From the NCBI GenBank assembly GCA_001692895.1, contig KV748197.1, positions 1,927,813 to 1,991,812 on the forward strand: a stretch of 64,000 nt of DNA, in the 5' to 3' direction. The position numbers and the translations under genes were made by a program. The stretch is from Cenococcum geophilum 1.58 (lineage: Eukaryota > Ascomycota > Dothideomycetes > Gloniales > Gloniaceae). Positions 46,080 to 61,400 of the stretch are shown here, piece by piece (the first letter of the stretch is position 1; the number at the start of each line of letters is the position of its first letter). The notes beneath the pieces are model-generated. The model ran no database searches. It saw only the letters and a list, made by a program, of their open reading frames with translations, and had not been told where the DNA came from.

Positions 46080-49000
46080 CAGTCATTACCGAAATGTCAT
46101 AAACTCGCTTAGAGCTAAACGTCGCGCATTACCTACCCTATTAAAACGATATACCCCCTAAAACTTTACTAATATACCTTTATATTTTATATATAGGGCC
46201 TTATTTTATAGCTCTTTACTAAAGCTATATTAGTAGTACTATAGGAAGTAAAGCTAAATATTACGCTTCGCCTACTCTATTAAAGCGATATACCCCTTAT
46301 AACTTTACTAATATAGCTTTAATTTATATAAATAGTAGTTAATTTTATAGCTTTATTGTAGGGCTATAAAATAAATTCCTATTTTTAAAATATAATGCTA
46401 TATTAGTGGAGCTATAGAGGGTGTTTTATTAAAATTGTAAAAATTTAAATTAAGGCTTTACGCCAACTAATTTTAGCTTCCCGCTCTAAGCATTAGTACC
46501 CTATAATACCCCCTACAGCCTTACTAATATAGCTTTAATTGTATTAATTATAACTAGTTTTATAGCCTTTATAAAGGGCTATAAAATAAGGCCCTATTTA
46601 TAAAATATAAAGCTATATTAGTAAAGTTATAGGGGGTATATCGCTTTAATAGAGTAGACAATACGCAACATTTGGCTCTACCCCCTATAGCTTTAATAAA
46701 AAGCTATAAAATATAAAGGTATTGTTACGGACGCTTTAAGTACGATGTTACGACTACTAGGAGAGGAGTCGGAAGAAGCTAGTTAGTTAATACAAGCACG
46801 GTCCAAGATGGAGCCGATAGAACTATATAACGAGGAATAGTAAGCAAGTTATATAATATGCTATGTATTAAACGAGAGGAACGAGAGGAACTTACGTACC
46901 TTATGTATAACACGTACATTACGTATAAAGAGGTTTCCTAGGAGTACGGTTATATATTTAAAGGACTATAGTCCCTACTCTAGATAGTTCTTTCTTTATA
47001 GTAATTCTTAGAATATAATTAGAGTTAATCTATTAGGCAACCACTCTACTAGTTATTATTACGTTGTTAACTTTAATTTGTATTACTTATACACCTAGCC
47101 CATTGTAGTACCTGCTATAAGGTTCTATTATATAATTACTACCTAGTTATAGTATTAAATACAAGGAAGTTAAATAATATACTACCAAAAGTAGCTACTA
47201 TAACGCCATTAACGGCGGCAACTACTTTAAGGTTAGGAGGTGACACTAGTATAGTAGATACTAACTTATAACAACCTATAACGGTTAAACAGCTATAAGA
47301 AATAGTTAACTAGTTAATAGAGAATAATGTGATACTTAAATAAAGGATTAATGGGATAAGGGTAGTAAAGATTAAGTTACCTTTAATTAAGAGATTCTTG
47401 GGAGAGAGGTTAAAGCTTAAAGGATTTCTTACGTAAATGCACTTTAAGGTTACGTAAGAGGGAGTAAAACTGCTAATACCTATAGATCGAATAGCGTATA
47501 TAGGACTATTTCTATTAGGAAGGGCACTTAAGTAGTTTAAGCCCTATTTTATGGAAATATAGGTAAATGGAATAATAACCACTAATTAGGAGGTATAGTT
47601 TATGTTCTTAAGTTAGGAAGGGTTTATAGAGTGACTTATATAAATATTTAGAGATCTAAAGGCAGTAACTATAGTAGAAAGAAAACTCTAAGATATTACG
47701 TAATAAACCTTAGCAATTAAGTATATAATATAGTTCTAAATATTAGCTATGTAAGTTAAGTAGAATAATAAGGCACTTATAGTATAGTATAAATAGGGAC
47801 TTAAGGCTAAAGTTTAAGACGTAATTATTCTAATGGAAGATACGAATACTTTAAGGGATTTAATAGATTAAGCAATAAAGATTAATAATAGGATCTACCA
47901 AAGGGAATAGGCTAAGAAAGGTTAGGATAGAGTTCTATAGTTATATAAGACGTAGAGCACGCAGCGACTAAAGCTAAGTTAGAAACTATAGTATGGCGCA
48001 GAGCTAATAAACCTAAGCGGTACTAAAGAAGTTTATAAGAGATAGAGTAAGAAACTATAAAAACCTAAAGGTTAAGGATCTAGTAATTATAGGACTAAGG
48101 AGTAGAGGCTAAACTAGGGATCTTAGTAGCAGAAGATGTTTAGGCGGACTCTATAGTAAAGTTAATAGTTTAAGAACGGAGCTTATATAAATTATAGGAA
48201 ATAAGGTTACTTCGCGAGGGATTATAAAGATGGTTAGAATTACTATATAATAAAGGGAACTAGACTAATAGTAGAAGATATATACGTATAGAGGGATAAT
48301 AGTATACTATAAGGAATAAAGGAATGTTTAATTAGAAGTTTCGCGTTTTACTATAACAACGTATGCCGAATTTATAAAGACGCTAAGTATGGCGTAAGCT
48401 ATTAGCTATAGGAGCTAAAACCTATAGAGTATAGAGGAACTAATAAACTATTACGTAAACCGGATATTAAAGATAACAAGTTTAATATAGGTAAAACATT
48501 TACAGACAATAAGGTAATAAAGGTAGCTTACTAGGAGTATATAAACCTTAAAGAAGTTATAACTAAAGATAAGACTAAGACCGCTATAGAGTAAGGTTTA
48601 GTAACGGGCATTATAATACTATTAGATACGGTATCTATTACTTTATAAGATGGAAGGAAGAGTATCTTATAGAGATTAAGTAAGTAAACAACTGCTAGTA
48701 TTAATTTACTACTTAATAAAGGCAAAAAGCTAAAAGCCTAAGATTCTTAAGATGAGATAAGGCGAACCTAAGGACCTATAATAGACGAAAACTAATAGAG
48801 TAGGGTAGTAGCTTAATTTAAAGATATATAAATAAGTGAGGGATAAGAGTTCCCAACGGCATAAGATTCTTAAGATGAGATGAGTAAGATTTAAGACTTT
48901 TAAAATGAGATAAGAATACTATAGACGCCTAGTTAGACTAAGGCGGGAGCTAAGCTTAAGCTAGAAGCAAGCTTAGGATTAAAAATCCTATAGGATTAAG

Positions 49001-52000
49001 ATTTTAGTACATAAATAAGGACTATTGATGAGATTAAAAAGTAAGAAGACTTTAAGGATTTACTTATAAGACGTAATAAGAAAGAAACTATAGAGGAATT
49101 TAGAGTAAAAATTACCTTATAGTAAGAACAGAAACTAAATAAGAGATCTAGTATATTAGGACGTATAAGGGACAGAGCACCTATATAAAGAATTACTAAT
49201 AGGCCTAGAATAGGCACACTAAGAGCTAAGTAGCTTATTAAATTAGAATAGGAAGAAGATCTAGGGATCCTAACTAGATTTAAAGAACAATATATAAAGG
49301 GTTATTATAACGTAGTAATAAAAAGATATTTCCTTATAGATAAGCCGTATATACTTAAAGGGTTATACTAAAAGTAGTATAGATAACGACGTAATGATAA
49401 GTGGGAAGATTTCTATATATAGTTAGACGAGAAAGTTATCTAGGACCACCTAATTATAGAAAAGGCTATAACTTATATTAAAGGGGCCTTAATTATAACG
49501 TTAAAGGATTTAGAGGAGTAATTAGAGGACTAGAGAAGCGAGAGGCGAATTTTAGTACCTATAAATAAGGTTATAATGCTTAAATTAATATAAGAAAGGT
49601 TTAAACTTAAGAATAAAGATAAGCTAAGAGTTAACCTAAGACACTAAGCATATTATATACTATTGTGGATAGTATACGTAAATGATGTATATAACATATA
49701 TAGAGCACCTAAAGACAAGAACCGGAAGTATTTAATAAGAATATATTAAATAACGGACGAGGTAAAATATTAAAATGCTAAATATATATATAGTTAGTAC
49801 CCTATAGAAGTTTAAGAATAAGGGGACTTAATACTTTAGCCAGGAAGATTTCTTACGGAAGAATGCCTAGACGGATAATAGTAGTGGGAATATCTAGAGA
49901 ACACCTATCTATGGTATATTAAGGATAAAAAGCAAACTAAGTATTAGCCTAAGTTGGACTAAGTATAAATAAGATTAAGCAGCTAATAGTTAGGAAAAGT
50001 AGAGGCCTACGGAACTAGAGGGAACTAGTAGTAGAGCCTTAGACCTTTAAAGGAATTTAAGGACAACACCTAAATTTATAAGTTAAATGGCAAGATTAAT
50101 AGTTTAAGGCATTAATAGATAGTGGAGCAATAAGGAACTATATCTCGCTAGCAGTAGTTAAAAGAATAGGGTTACTACACAGAAAAAAGGAGCATCTTTA
50201 CCTATTAGTGACGATTTTAGAAGATCCGATAGCCTATAGAGGAGGTATTATTAACCTTAAAATAGGACCTATTTAGTTAACTATTAAGGGAAAATAAATC
50301 GAGATATCTTTTAATATATTACTATTGGGGAATAATAAGGCAGTGTTAGGAATGCCTTAGTTATAGGAATATAATCTAAAGATTAATTAAATTATAGGTT
50401 AGGTTAATATTAGGGATACTTAACGATATAAGATGCGACAATAAGCTAAGTTAGTATAGTACTAAGTAGGAGCGACCTACAAAGAAACAGAAAAAGGGCT
50501 AAGCTATATACCAAAGAGATACTATAAGTACGGCAAAAAACTATAGTCACTAGAAAGTAAAAAGCTGTTAGATTATATAGTATAGGACTATAAGATAGAA
50601 TTAGAACTAGGAATAAGTTTAAGGTTCTTTTTAACCTATAAGCTTACTAAAGAAGAAGGTAGAGTATTAAAAGAGTTTATCTAAGAGAATTTATAAAAGG
50701 GATATATTAGACTATCGTAGTTATTAGCGGGATATCTAGTACTATTCGTACCGAAGAAAAATGAGGCTGTGTATTAACTATAGATAGTTAAATAGCATTA
50801 CTAGAAAGGATAGGTATTTTTTACCCTTAATTAGCGAAATCCAAGATAAAATAGGTAATGTGTAAATCTTTATAAAGATAGATCTAAGATAGGCGTACTA
50901 TTAGATTAGGATTAAGGAAGGCGATAAATAAAAGGCAGCTTTTAGGTTAAAGGAAGGACTATATAAACTATTAGTTATATAATTTGGGCTTATAAACGTA
51001 TTAGCGACGTTTTAGAAGCGTATTAACAATGTATTAAGAGAATACTTAGATGAATTTATTATAGTATATCTTAATAATATTATTATCTACTTAATAACTA
51101 AGGAAGAATATAGAGAATACGTTAAATAGGTCTTAAAGAGACTATAAAAAGAATAGATGCTAGTGGCAATTAAGAAATGCGAGTTCTTTACTAGGAAGAC
51201 CGATTTTATTGGATTTATTATTAAACTAGGCCAACTTAGCATAGATCTAAAAAAGATTAAGGCTATAGTGAATTAGTAAGAACTAGAGAATGTTACGTAG
51301 TTAAGATCATTTCTAGGGGTTTACAATTACTGTAAAAGGTTTATAGCGTAATAGTTAAAAGATATTAAACTATTTACGTGGTTAATAAAGAAAGAAGAAT
51401 TATAGGTATAGGGAAAGGAATAATAGGAACTGTTTAAGGAAGTTAAGAGGATATTTACCTAGGAGCTAGTTCTTAAGATCTATTAACTAGGACTAGAGAC
51501 GGTTGTAGAAATAGATATATTAGATTTTATACTAGGAGCATATTTTATATAAAAGTATCCAGATAGATAGCACCTAGTAGTATACTATAGTTAGAAGATA
51601 ATATTACTAGAACTAAACTATAACATCTATAATAAGGAGTTATTAGGTATAGTTATAGTATTAAAGAAATAGAGAGCGTTTTTACAAGGTATAGAAAAAC
51701 TATTTATAGTTAAGATAGATTATGAAAACCTAATAGGATTTCTAATAATAAAGGAACTTAACTAAAAATAGGTTAGATAGGCAGAGATGCTTATAGAATA
51801 CTATTTTAAGATTTAGTATACTAAGGGTATAGATAATACGCGAGCTAATACGTTAAGTTAAAAAGCTAAACTATAAAATAATGAGAAGCTATTAGGGGCT
51901 TTACTGTAAAAGGATATAGACGGGTTAATCAGATATAATTATCTAAAAATTATAGTAACTTAAGAAGATAAACCGGGAAGAGTTTATAAGATACTAAAAA

Positions 52001-54622
52001 GCTTTTAGGTATAAAGGATCTTTAAAGTATAACTAGAGGAATAGTTAAAATATTTAGAAGAAGAAATACTATATAAGTATAGAGAAGTAAAGTATATCCT
52101 AAGAAGTATAGTAGAGCATTTTATAGAAGATTTCTATAAAGGACTAACTTAAGGATATAATAGAGCTATGGGCTTAGTATTAAGACTCTAAAAGGAGTAT
52201 ATTATTAATAGAATCTAAAACCTAGCATAAAAGGTTATAAGAGAATGTCTAGATTATTAAAGGAATAAACTAACGAGGTATAAGCTATATAGAGGGCTAT
52301 AACCTGTTAAAATATCTAAGAGACTATAGGAGGTTATATTATGGGACTTTATTATTAAGTTACTAAAGTTAAGAGACCCTATTATAGGATAAGATCACGA
52401 CGTAATCTTAGTAATAGTAAATAAGCTTATAAAGTGGGGATACTTTATAGCCTATACGGAAGAAATCTTAGTGGAAGATATCGCTAAAATCTATATTAAA
52501 GAAGTGTTCGTAAGATATAGAGCATTAAGTAAAATTATATTAGACAGAGATTTAAGATTTATAGTAGTATTTTAAGAGGTATTCTTAGTGGAGCAAGGAG
52601 TTTAAGTAGTAACTTTTACTGTATATTATCTATAGACGGACGGTTAAACGGAAAGATTAAACTAGACACTAGAGTAGTATCTAAGACACTATATTAATTA
52701 CACATAGAATAATTAGGTATTGCTGTTACTAGTTATATAGTTTATATACAATATAACATTATAGGAAGAAATAGGTACTTTACTATTTAAGGCGAATTAT
52801 GGATACGAGCTAAGAACATTATTATTACTACGCTAAGTAAAGAAGACTAGTAGTATAGCTAAGTAAAGAATAGAGATATTAATAAATCTTTATAAGAACC
52901 TTATAGAAATAGCTAAGGTAGTATAGTAAAGAATAAAAAAATACTATAATGCTAAGAGATCTGAGGGACCAGATCTTAAGGAGGGAGATAAAGTATAGCT
53001 ACTACACAAAAATTTCAAAAGTTAATGACTAAGTAAGAAGTTAAACTACGTTAGACTAGGACCTTTTAAAATTATATAGAGAATTTTATTAGTTATATAT
53101 AAGTTAAACCTACTAGCTAGAATAAGAATCTACCCTATATAATATATCGCAATACTAGAGCCAGTATATAGGAATATTAAGCCACTAGTTTACGAAGTAG
53201 ACACGCATAGAGGACGAGAGAAAGACAAATAGTAAGTTTTAAAGATTATTAGTTATAAGGACGTAGATAATAAAATATAGTATAAGGTAAAGTAAATAGG
53301 CTATAATGAGACTACCTAGGAACCACTAGAGAATTTAAAGAACGCTATAGGAAAGGTATAGGAGTATTAAAAGAAAATAGGTTAGGCAATATTAATAAGG
53401 AAGGATCGCTAAAGAATAAGTCATCTAAGGGGGACCTAGGAAGAGCGACTGCCGAACTACTTAGAGTTGTTCCCTTTATCAGAAGAGAGTCGGTTCTCTT
53501 ATTACCAAGTTCCTATAGACCTTATTCTATAAGCTTCTACTTCTTAAAATAGACCTTTTTACGCACTTTTTTAAGACAGAGTAGCTAAGTAGACGCCGCA
53601 ATATAAGCATTTAGGGCCTTTTATTCTACGTCCTAAGAATACTTAAGCTTAATAAGGGCCTACGCTAGGTTACTATTAAGCTTTATAGCAACGGTTTAAA
53701 TATAAGACCCTATAATAAATTACTTAGGGAACTTAATAACTATTAAGAGTTATAGGACGCGTATACTTAGCATTAGAAGTAGAATAAACGTTATAAGAGG
53801 AATAAACGTTTGCTTTAGTACACTTTAAATATAAGGAGGGCTGCCGAGACAAGGGACTCGCCAACGTAATATAAACTAGCCCCTCTTTCGCATAATAAGA
53901 ATATAGAGACAGCATAATTTTACTAAGTAATAGTATACTAGCAATAGTACGGGTATAACGTTACGCGTATAAAAATAAAGATGCTTTGGGTATAATAAGT
54001 AATAATATTAACTAAATTAATTAGACGGATATTATACCTCTAGTAAACAACTTAAAGATATTAGGGATCTTTAAGGACGAAGATAGAGAGAAGGGAGATG
54101 GTGTTATAGACGCTTTAAGTATAATATTATAACTACTAGGAGAGGAGTTAAAAGAAGCTAGTTAGTTAATATAAGCATGGTCTAAGATAGAGCCGATAGA
54201 ACTATGTAATAAGGAATAGTAAGCAAGTTATATAATATGCTATATATTAAACGAGAGGAATGAAAGGAACTTATATACCTTATATATAATACGTATATCA
54301 CATATAAAGAGGTTTCCTAGGAGTAAGGTTGTATATTTAAAGGACTACAGTCCCTACTCTAGATAGTTCTTTCTTTATAGTAATTCTTAAAATATAATTA
54401 GAGTTAATCTATTAGGCAACCACTCCACCAGTTATTATTACATTGTTAACTTTAATTTGCATTACCTACACACCTAGCCCATTAATAAGCCTATCGTAGT
54501 ACCTGCTACAAGGTTCCGTTATAGGTATATTAGTAAAGTTATAGAGGGTATATTGTTTTAATAGGGTAGGTAATACGCGACGTGCGGCTCTAAGCGAGTT
54601 TACGACATTTCGGTAATAACTA
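46080..54622. mobile_element. TIR element of modular inverted repeats, interrupted by a chromovirus
   Basis: Left 46080-46180 and the reverse complement of right 54524-54622 match over about 95 bp, starting (C/T)AGT(C/T)ATTACCGAAATGTC. TA lies on both sides (46078-46079 and 54623-54624). Without the chromovirus (46723-54523) and its GGTAT target duplication it is about 0.74 kb. The interior consists of several alternating copies of TACCCCCTATAACTTTAC / AATATAGCTTTA modules in both orientations, probably MITEs inserted into one another. No transposase is seen. Tc1-mariner-type by TA target. Confidence 0.65.
46723..54523 (+). mobile_element. chromovirus (Gypsy) E1 (broken)
   Basis: LTRs 46723-47132 (410 bp) and 54102-54523 (422 bp), target duplication GGTAT (46718-46722 and 54524-54528). 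In order on the plus strand: gag with a zinc knuckle near 48190-48235; protease near 50100-50160 (ALIDSGA); reverse transcriptase at about 50740-51200; RNase H at about 51500-51900; integrase at about 52330-52700; and a chromodomain at about 53230-53360 (YNETT-EPLENLKNA). This order and the chromodomain define a chromovirus. A further 700 bp of decayed open sequence follows the chromodomain. Dozens of breaks. Same family as E2 and as the fragment at 12022/42625. Confidence 0.9.
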
Positions 54623-54624
54623 TA

Positions 54625-55499
54625 TTTTATAATTTTCCCTATATTCGCGGTTGAATTGCTTAACTATAACGACCTAAAATATTAGTAAAAGTTAATTAAT
54701 TATAGAGCTAGTTCTTATAATTATTTTAAGCCTATATATAGCCCTAGGCCTTATATAGTTGGCTTTATTAACCTTATTAAAGATTATATATATCCCTATA
54801 CAAATTTAGGCAACAGATGTCGCAATAGACGTCACAACGGACATCGTAATAGACGTCGCAACGGGTATATATATAAGGCCCAAAAGTTAATCAATTGTAG
54901 AGCTGGTTCTTACGATTTTTTTAAGCCAATATGCAGCCTTAGACCTTACTTAGGTCGCTTTAACAATTTCGTTAAAAAAGGTAACTGCTCTATATATAAA
55001 ATAAGTCGCGTCGCTTAATAAAATCTACGAAAGTCTCTTAGACTATAGAATCAACTTTTTAATAAAAAAGGTTAGTGATATCCGCTAATTGATTCTACGG
55101 TCCGAGCTTACCAAGGTAAGGATTTGTTTAATATCGTTCGGCAGATAGTTTATCTACCCCAGCGCCCCTATATATATTTAGCCGCAGCTATATTCCTACT
55201 AAGCTCTTTAGTAATCCTCTTAAGTCTCTACGACAGCTATATATAGCTATTAATTCTTTAAATTTAATGCTTGTTTATCTAGCGTTCATATATAATACTC
55301 CGTTATTATAACACTATACTATATACGGGGTAGGGTAGGATTTAAGTAGCAGTTCTAGCAGAATTCGGCAGGCTTAGTAGAATTTAATAAAAATAGTAAA
55401 TTATAGTAAAGAACGGTAGATTATAGCGGATTCTAGTCTTATAACTAGTCTTTAATTACTAAGTTAGTAGAAATAGGTAGGCGTATATAAGGTGTTATA
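54625..55499. other. AT-rich region with internal duplications
   Basis: A block of about 90 bp starting AAAAGTTAATNAATT occurs twice in direct orientation (54687-54778 and 54882-54972), separated by a short tandem repeat of GTCGCAATAGAC-type units (54811-54865). A GGTCCGAGCTTA motif at about 55113-55124 equals the end of T1 and may mark another decayed T1-like end. About 45 bp at the right end resemble a stretch near 3660-3705 inside the gag-only element. No gene. Confidence 0.5.
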
Positions 55500-58400
55500 T
55501 ATAACGAAGCCTTATAGTAGAGACTACGGTGGACTTGTTAATAGGCTAGGTATATAGGTATTGCAAGTAAGTCAACAACATAATAACAACTAGTGGAGTA
55601 GTTGCCTAATAGATTAACTCCAATTATATTCTAAGAATTACTACAAGGAAGGAACTATCTAGGTAGGGACTAAGGGTCCTTAAATACACAACCATACTCC
55701 TATAAAATCCTTCTTGTACATAATATACGTCTTATCTATATTAAACGTGACATCCCTTATATTTAACGCAGTTAATACGTTTAACTATTATATAACTCGC
55801 TTACCATTCCTCGTTATATAGTTCCACGGGTTCTATTCTAGCCCATACCTATATTAACCAACTAGCTTCTTCTAACTCTTCTCCAAGTAGTTATAATATT
55901 ATACTTAAAGCGTCCGTAACACCATCTCCCTCCCCTTTATCTTCGTCCTTAAAGATACCTAGTATCTCTAGGTCGTTTACTAAAGGTGTAATATCCGTCT
56001 AATTAATTTAGTTAACATTATTGCTTATTATACCTAAAGTAATTTCTTCTTTCTTTTAGATTAAGCGTCGCCTTTATACCGTCTCCTTAATACTATTACT
56101 AGGTAAAGTAATAGCGATCCCTTACTCTTATTATATGAAAAAGGGGTTAAGTTACGTTATAATCGCGAGTCTTTCCGGTCGCCAACCTTCCTCTTATTCT
56201 AAATGCACTCGCGCCAATATACGTTTATTATATAACGTTCATTCTACGTCCAATATTAAGTATACATATCCTATTACTCTTAATAGTCTTTAAGTTCCCT
56301 AAGTAATTTATTATAGGGTCTTATATTTAATCTACCGCTGTAAAACTCAACGGTAAATTAGCCTCTGCGCTGCTTAAGGTTCAGCATACCTCAAAAGAGT
56401 CCATACATGTCCTTAAAGCTTAGCGTCTAGCTTATACTTGTTTTCAGCGTTTAGAACGTGTCCATAAGAAAGTTTATTTAAAGGAGTAGAAGCTTATTTA
56501 ACAAGGTCTTTAGGAATTAGGTAATAAGAGAACCAACTCTCCTCCTATAGTAAAGGAAATAACTCTAAGTAGTTCGGCAGTCGCTCTTCCTAGGTCCCCC
56601 TTAGGTAACTTATTCTTTAACGATCTTTCTTTATTAATATTACCTAACCTATTTTCTTCCAATACTCCTATACCTTTCCCATAACGTTCTTTAAATTTTT
56701 TAGTAGCTTCTAGGTAGTCTCATTATAGCCTATCCACTTTACTTTGTACTATATTTTATTATTAATATCCTTATAACTAATAATCTTTAAAACTTGCCAT
56801 TTATCTTCTTCCTGCCCTCTATACGTGTCTGCCTTATAGATTAATAGCTTAATATTTCCATATACTGGCTCTAGTATTGCAATATGCTATATAGGGTAGA
56901 TCTTTATTTTAGCTAGTAGGTTTAACTTAAATATAACTAATGAAATTTTTTACGTAATTTTAAAAGGTCCTAGTCTAACGTAATCTAACTTCTTACTTAG
57001 TTATTAACTCTTAAAATTTTTATATAGTAGCTATACTTTATCTCCCTCCTTAAGATCTAGTCCCTCAGATCTCTTAGCATCGTAGTACTTTTTTATTCTT
57101 TACTATACTACCTTAGCTGTTTCCGTAAGGTTTGCATAAAGATTTATTAAAGTCTCTATTCTTTACTTAGCTTTACTACTCGTTTTTTTTTACTTAACGT
57201 AGCAATAATAATATTCTTAGCTTATATCCGTAATTCGCCTTAAATGGTAACATACCTATTCCTTCTTATAGTGTTGCATTATATATAAATTATATAACTA
57301 GTAATAGCGATACCTAATTATTCTATATATAATTAACATAATACCTTAAATACTACTCTAGTGTCTAGTTCAATCTTTCTATTTAACCATCTGTCTGCGG
57401 ATAATATACGGTAGAAGTTACTACTTAAACTCCTTATTCCGCCAAGAATACTTCCTAAAATACTACTATGAATCTTAGATCTCTATCCAATATAATTTTA
57501 CTTAGTACTCCATATCTTATAAATACTTCTTTAACATAGATTCTAGCGATATCTTCCGCTAAGATTTCTTCTATATAGGCTATAAAGTATCCCCACTTCG
57601 TAAGCTTATCTACTATTACTAAGATTATGTCGTAATCTTATCTAGTAATAGGATCTCTTAACTTTAGCAACTTAATAATAAAGTCCTATAATATAACCTC
57701 CCATAGTCTCTCTAGTATTTTAACAGGTTATAGCTCTCCATATAGCTTATACCTTATTAGTTTATTTCTTTAGCAATCTAAATACTCTCTAGTAACCCTT
57801 CTAGCTATCCTCTAGATTCCGTTAATAATATACTCCTCCTAAAGTCTTAACACTAAGCCCATGGCTCCGTTATATCCTTAAGTTAGTCCCTTATAAAAGT
57901 CCTCTATAAACTACTCTGCTATACTTCTTAGGATATACTTTACTTCTTAATTTTTGTATATATCCGACTATAGATCTTCTAGTTATACCTCTAGAATTCT
58001 TTATGCCTAAAAGCTTTCTAATATCTTATAGATCTTTTCTAACTTATTCTCTTAAGTTACTGCGATCTTTAGATAATTATACCTAATTAATCCATCTATA
58101 TCTTTTCGCAGTAAGGCCCCTAATGGCTTATTGTTACTTTATAGTTTAGCCTTTTAACTTAACGTATTAGCTCGCGTATTATCTATACCCTTAGTATACT
58201 AAATCTTAAAATAGTATTCTATAAGCATCTCTACCCATCTAACCTATCTTTAGTTAAGTTCCTTTATTATTAGAAATCCTATTAGGTTCTTATAATCCGT
58301 TTTAACTATAAATAGTTTCTCTATACCTTGCAAGAACGCTCTCTATTTCTTTAGTGCTGCAACTATACCTAACAACTCCTTATTATAGATGTTATAGTTT

Positions 58401-61400
58401 AACTCTAGTAGTGTTATCTTTTAACTATAGGATGCTACTAGATACTATCTATCTAAATGCTTTTATATAAAATATACTCCTAGTACAAAGTCTAATATAT
58501 CTATTTCTACAACCGTCTCTAGTCCTAGTTAATAGATCTTAAGAACTAGCTCCTAGGTAAACAACTCTTTAACTTTTTTAAAGAGTTCTTACTATTCCTC
58601 TCCCCATACCTATAGTTCTTCTTTCTTTATTAATTATATAAATGGTTTAATATCCTTTAACCATTATACTATAAACCTCCTATAGTAATTATAAAACCCT
58701 AGAAACAATCTTAATTACGTAACATTCTCTAGTTCTTACTAATTTACTATAGCTTTAATCTTCTTTAAATCTATACTAAGTTAGCCTAGTTTAATAATAA
58801 ATCTAATAAAATCGGTTTTCCTAGTAAAGAACTCGCATTTCTTAATTGCTACTAGCATTTATTCTTCTTATAGTCTCTTTAAAACCCATTTAACGTATTC
58901 TCTATACTCTTCCTTACTTATTAAGTAGATAATAATATCGTTAAGGTATACCATAACAAATTTATCTAAATATTCTCCTAATACATTATTAATACGCTTT
59001 TAGAACATTACTAGTGCATTTATAAGCCCAAATTGTATAACTAATAGTTTATATAGTCCTTCCTTTAACCTAAAGGCTACCTTCCATTTATCGCCTTCCT
59101 TAATCCTAATCTAATAGTACGCCTATCTTAGATCTATCTTTATAAAGATTTGCGCATTACCTATCCTATCTTAAATTTCGCTAATTAAGGGTAAAGAATA
59201 CCTATCCTTTCTAGTAATGCTATTTAACTATCTATAGTTAATACACAGCCTTAGTTTACTATTCTTTTTTGGTACAAATAGTACTAGATATCCCGCTAAT
59301 AACTATAATGGTTTAATATATCCCTTTTATAAGTTCTCTTAGATAAACTCTTTTAGTGCTCTACCTTCTTTTTTAGTAAGCTTATAGATTAGAAAAAACC
59401 TTAAACTTATTCCTAGTTCTAATTCTATCTTATAGTCCTATACTATATACTCTAACAGCTTTTTACTCTTAGGTAACTATAGTTTCTTACTATACTTATA
59501 GTATCTTTTTAGTATATAACTTAACCCTTTTCCGTTTCTTCATAGGTTGCTCCTACTTAGTACTATACTAACTTAGCTTATTATCGCATCTTACGGCGTT
59601 ATATATCTCTAATATTAACCTAACCTATAACCTAATTAATCTTTAGATTATATTTCTGTAACTAAGGCATTCCTAATACTACCTCATTATTCCCTAATAG
59701 TAATATATTAAAAGACATCTTAACTAGTCTTCCTTTAATAGTTAACTAAATAGGTCCTATTTTAAGATTAATAATACCTCCTTTATCGGCTATCGGATCT
59801 CCTAAAATCGTTACTAATAGGTAAGAACATTCCTTTTACCTATATAGTAATCCTATTCTTTTAACTGCTGCTAGCAAGATATAGTTCCTTATTACTCCAC
59901 TATCTATTAATACCTTAAACTATTAATCTTGCTACTTAATTCGTAAATTTAGGTATTATCCTTAAATTCCTTTAAGGATCTAAGGCTCTACTACTGGCTC
60001 CCTCTAGTCCTATAGGCCTCTACTTTTCCTAACTATTAGCTACTAAATCCTATTTATACTTAGTCTAACTTAAACTAATACTTAGTTCGCTTTTTATCTT
60101 TAATATACTATAGATAGGTGTTCTCTAGACATTCCCACCATTATTATCCATCTAGGCATTCTTCCGTAAGGAATCTTCCTAGTTAAAGTATTAAGTCCCC
60201 TTATTTTTAAACTTTTACTAGGTGCCAACCATATATATATTTAGCGTTTTAATACTTCGCCTTATCCGTTATCTAATATATCCTTATTAGATACTTTTAA
60301 TTTTTATCCTTTAGTACTCTATATATATTACACGCATTATCTACGTATGCTATCTATAATAGTATATAATATACTTAATATCTTAGGTTAACTTTTAGCT
60401 TATCTTTATCCTTAAGTTTAAACCTTTCTTATATCGATCTAAGCGTTATAACTTTATTCGCAGGTACTAAGATTTGTCTTTCACTTCTCTAGTCCTCTAA
60501 TTACTCCTCTAGATCTTTTAATATTATAATTAAGGCCCCCTTAATATAAGTTATAGCCTTCTCTATAATCGGGTAGTCTTAGATAACTTTTTCATCTAAC
60601 TATATATAAAAATCTTCCCACTTATTATTATATTGTTGCCTATACCACTTTTAATACAACTACTTAAGTATATACGGCTCGTCCGTAAGGAAATATCTCT
60701 TTATTACTACGTTATAACAGCCTTTAGTATGTCGTTCTTTAAACCTAATAGGAATCCCTAAATCCTCTTCTTATTCCAGTTTAGTAAGCCACTTAGCTCT
60801 TAGTGTGCCTACTCTAGGCCTATTAGTGATTTTTTATATCGGCGCTCTATCCCTTATATGTCCTAATATACTAGATCTCTTATCTAGTTTCTGTTCTTAC
60901 TATAAAGTAATTCTTATCCTAAATTCCTCTATGGTTTCTTTTACGTCGCGTCTTATAAGTAAATCCTTAAAGTCTTTATGCTTCTTAATCTTAGTATTAA
61001 CTTTTTAATCTTTAAGCTAAATACTATATTCCCTTAGTAAGTCCTCTAGGTCTATATATCTGTCTCCTAGTCTAATCGCTATTTACGCTATAGATTCTCT
61101 AATCTATAAAGAAGCCTCTTACCTCTTACTTATAGGTATCCTAATTTATGCTCTAAATTCTTAACCCCTTAGATTCTTTAATCCTAAGCTTACTTCTAAC
61201 TTAAGCTTAGCTCCCGCCTTAGTCTAACTAGGCGTTTATAGTATTTTTATTTTATTTTAAAAGTCTTAAATCTTACTTATCTCGTCTTAAGAATCTTATG
61301 CTGTAGAAAACTCTTATTCTAAGCTTATTTATATGTCTTTAAACTAAGCTACTACTCTGCTCTATTGGTTTCTGTTCGTTATAGGTCTTTAAGCTTACCT

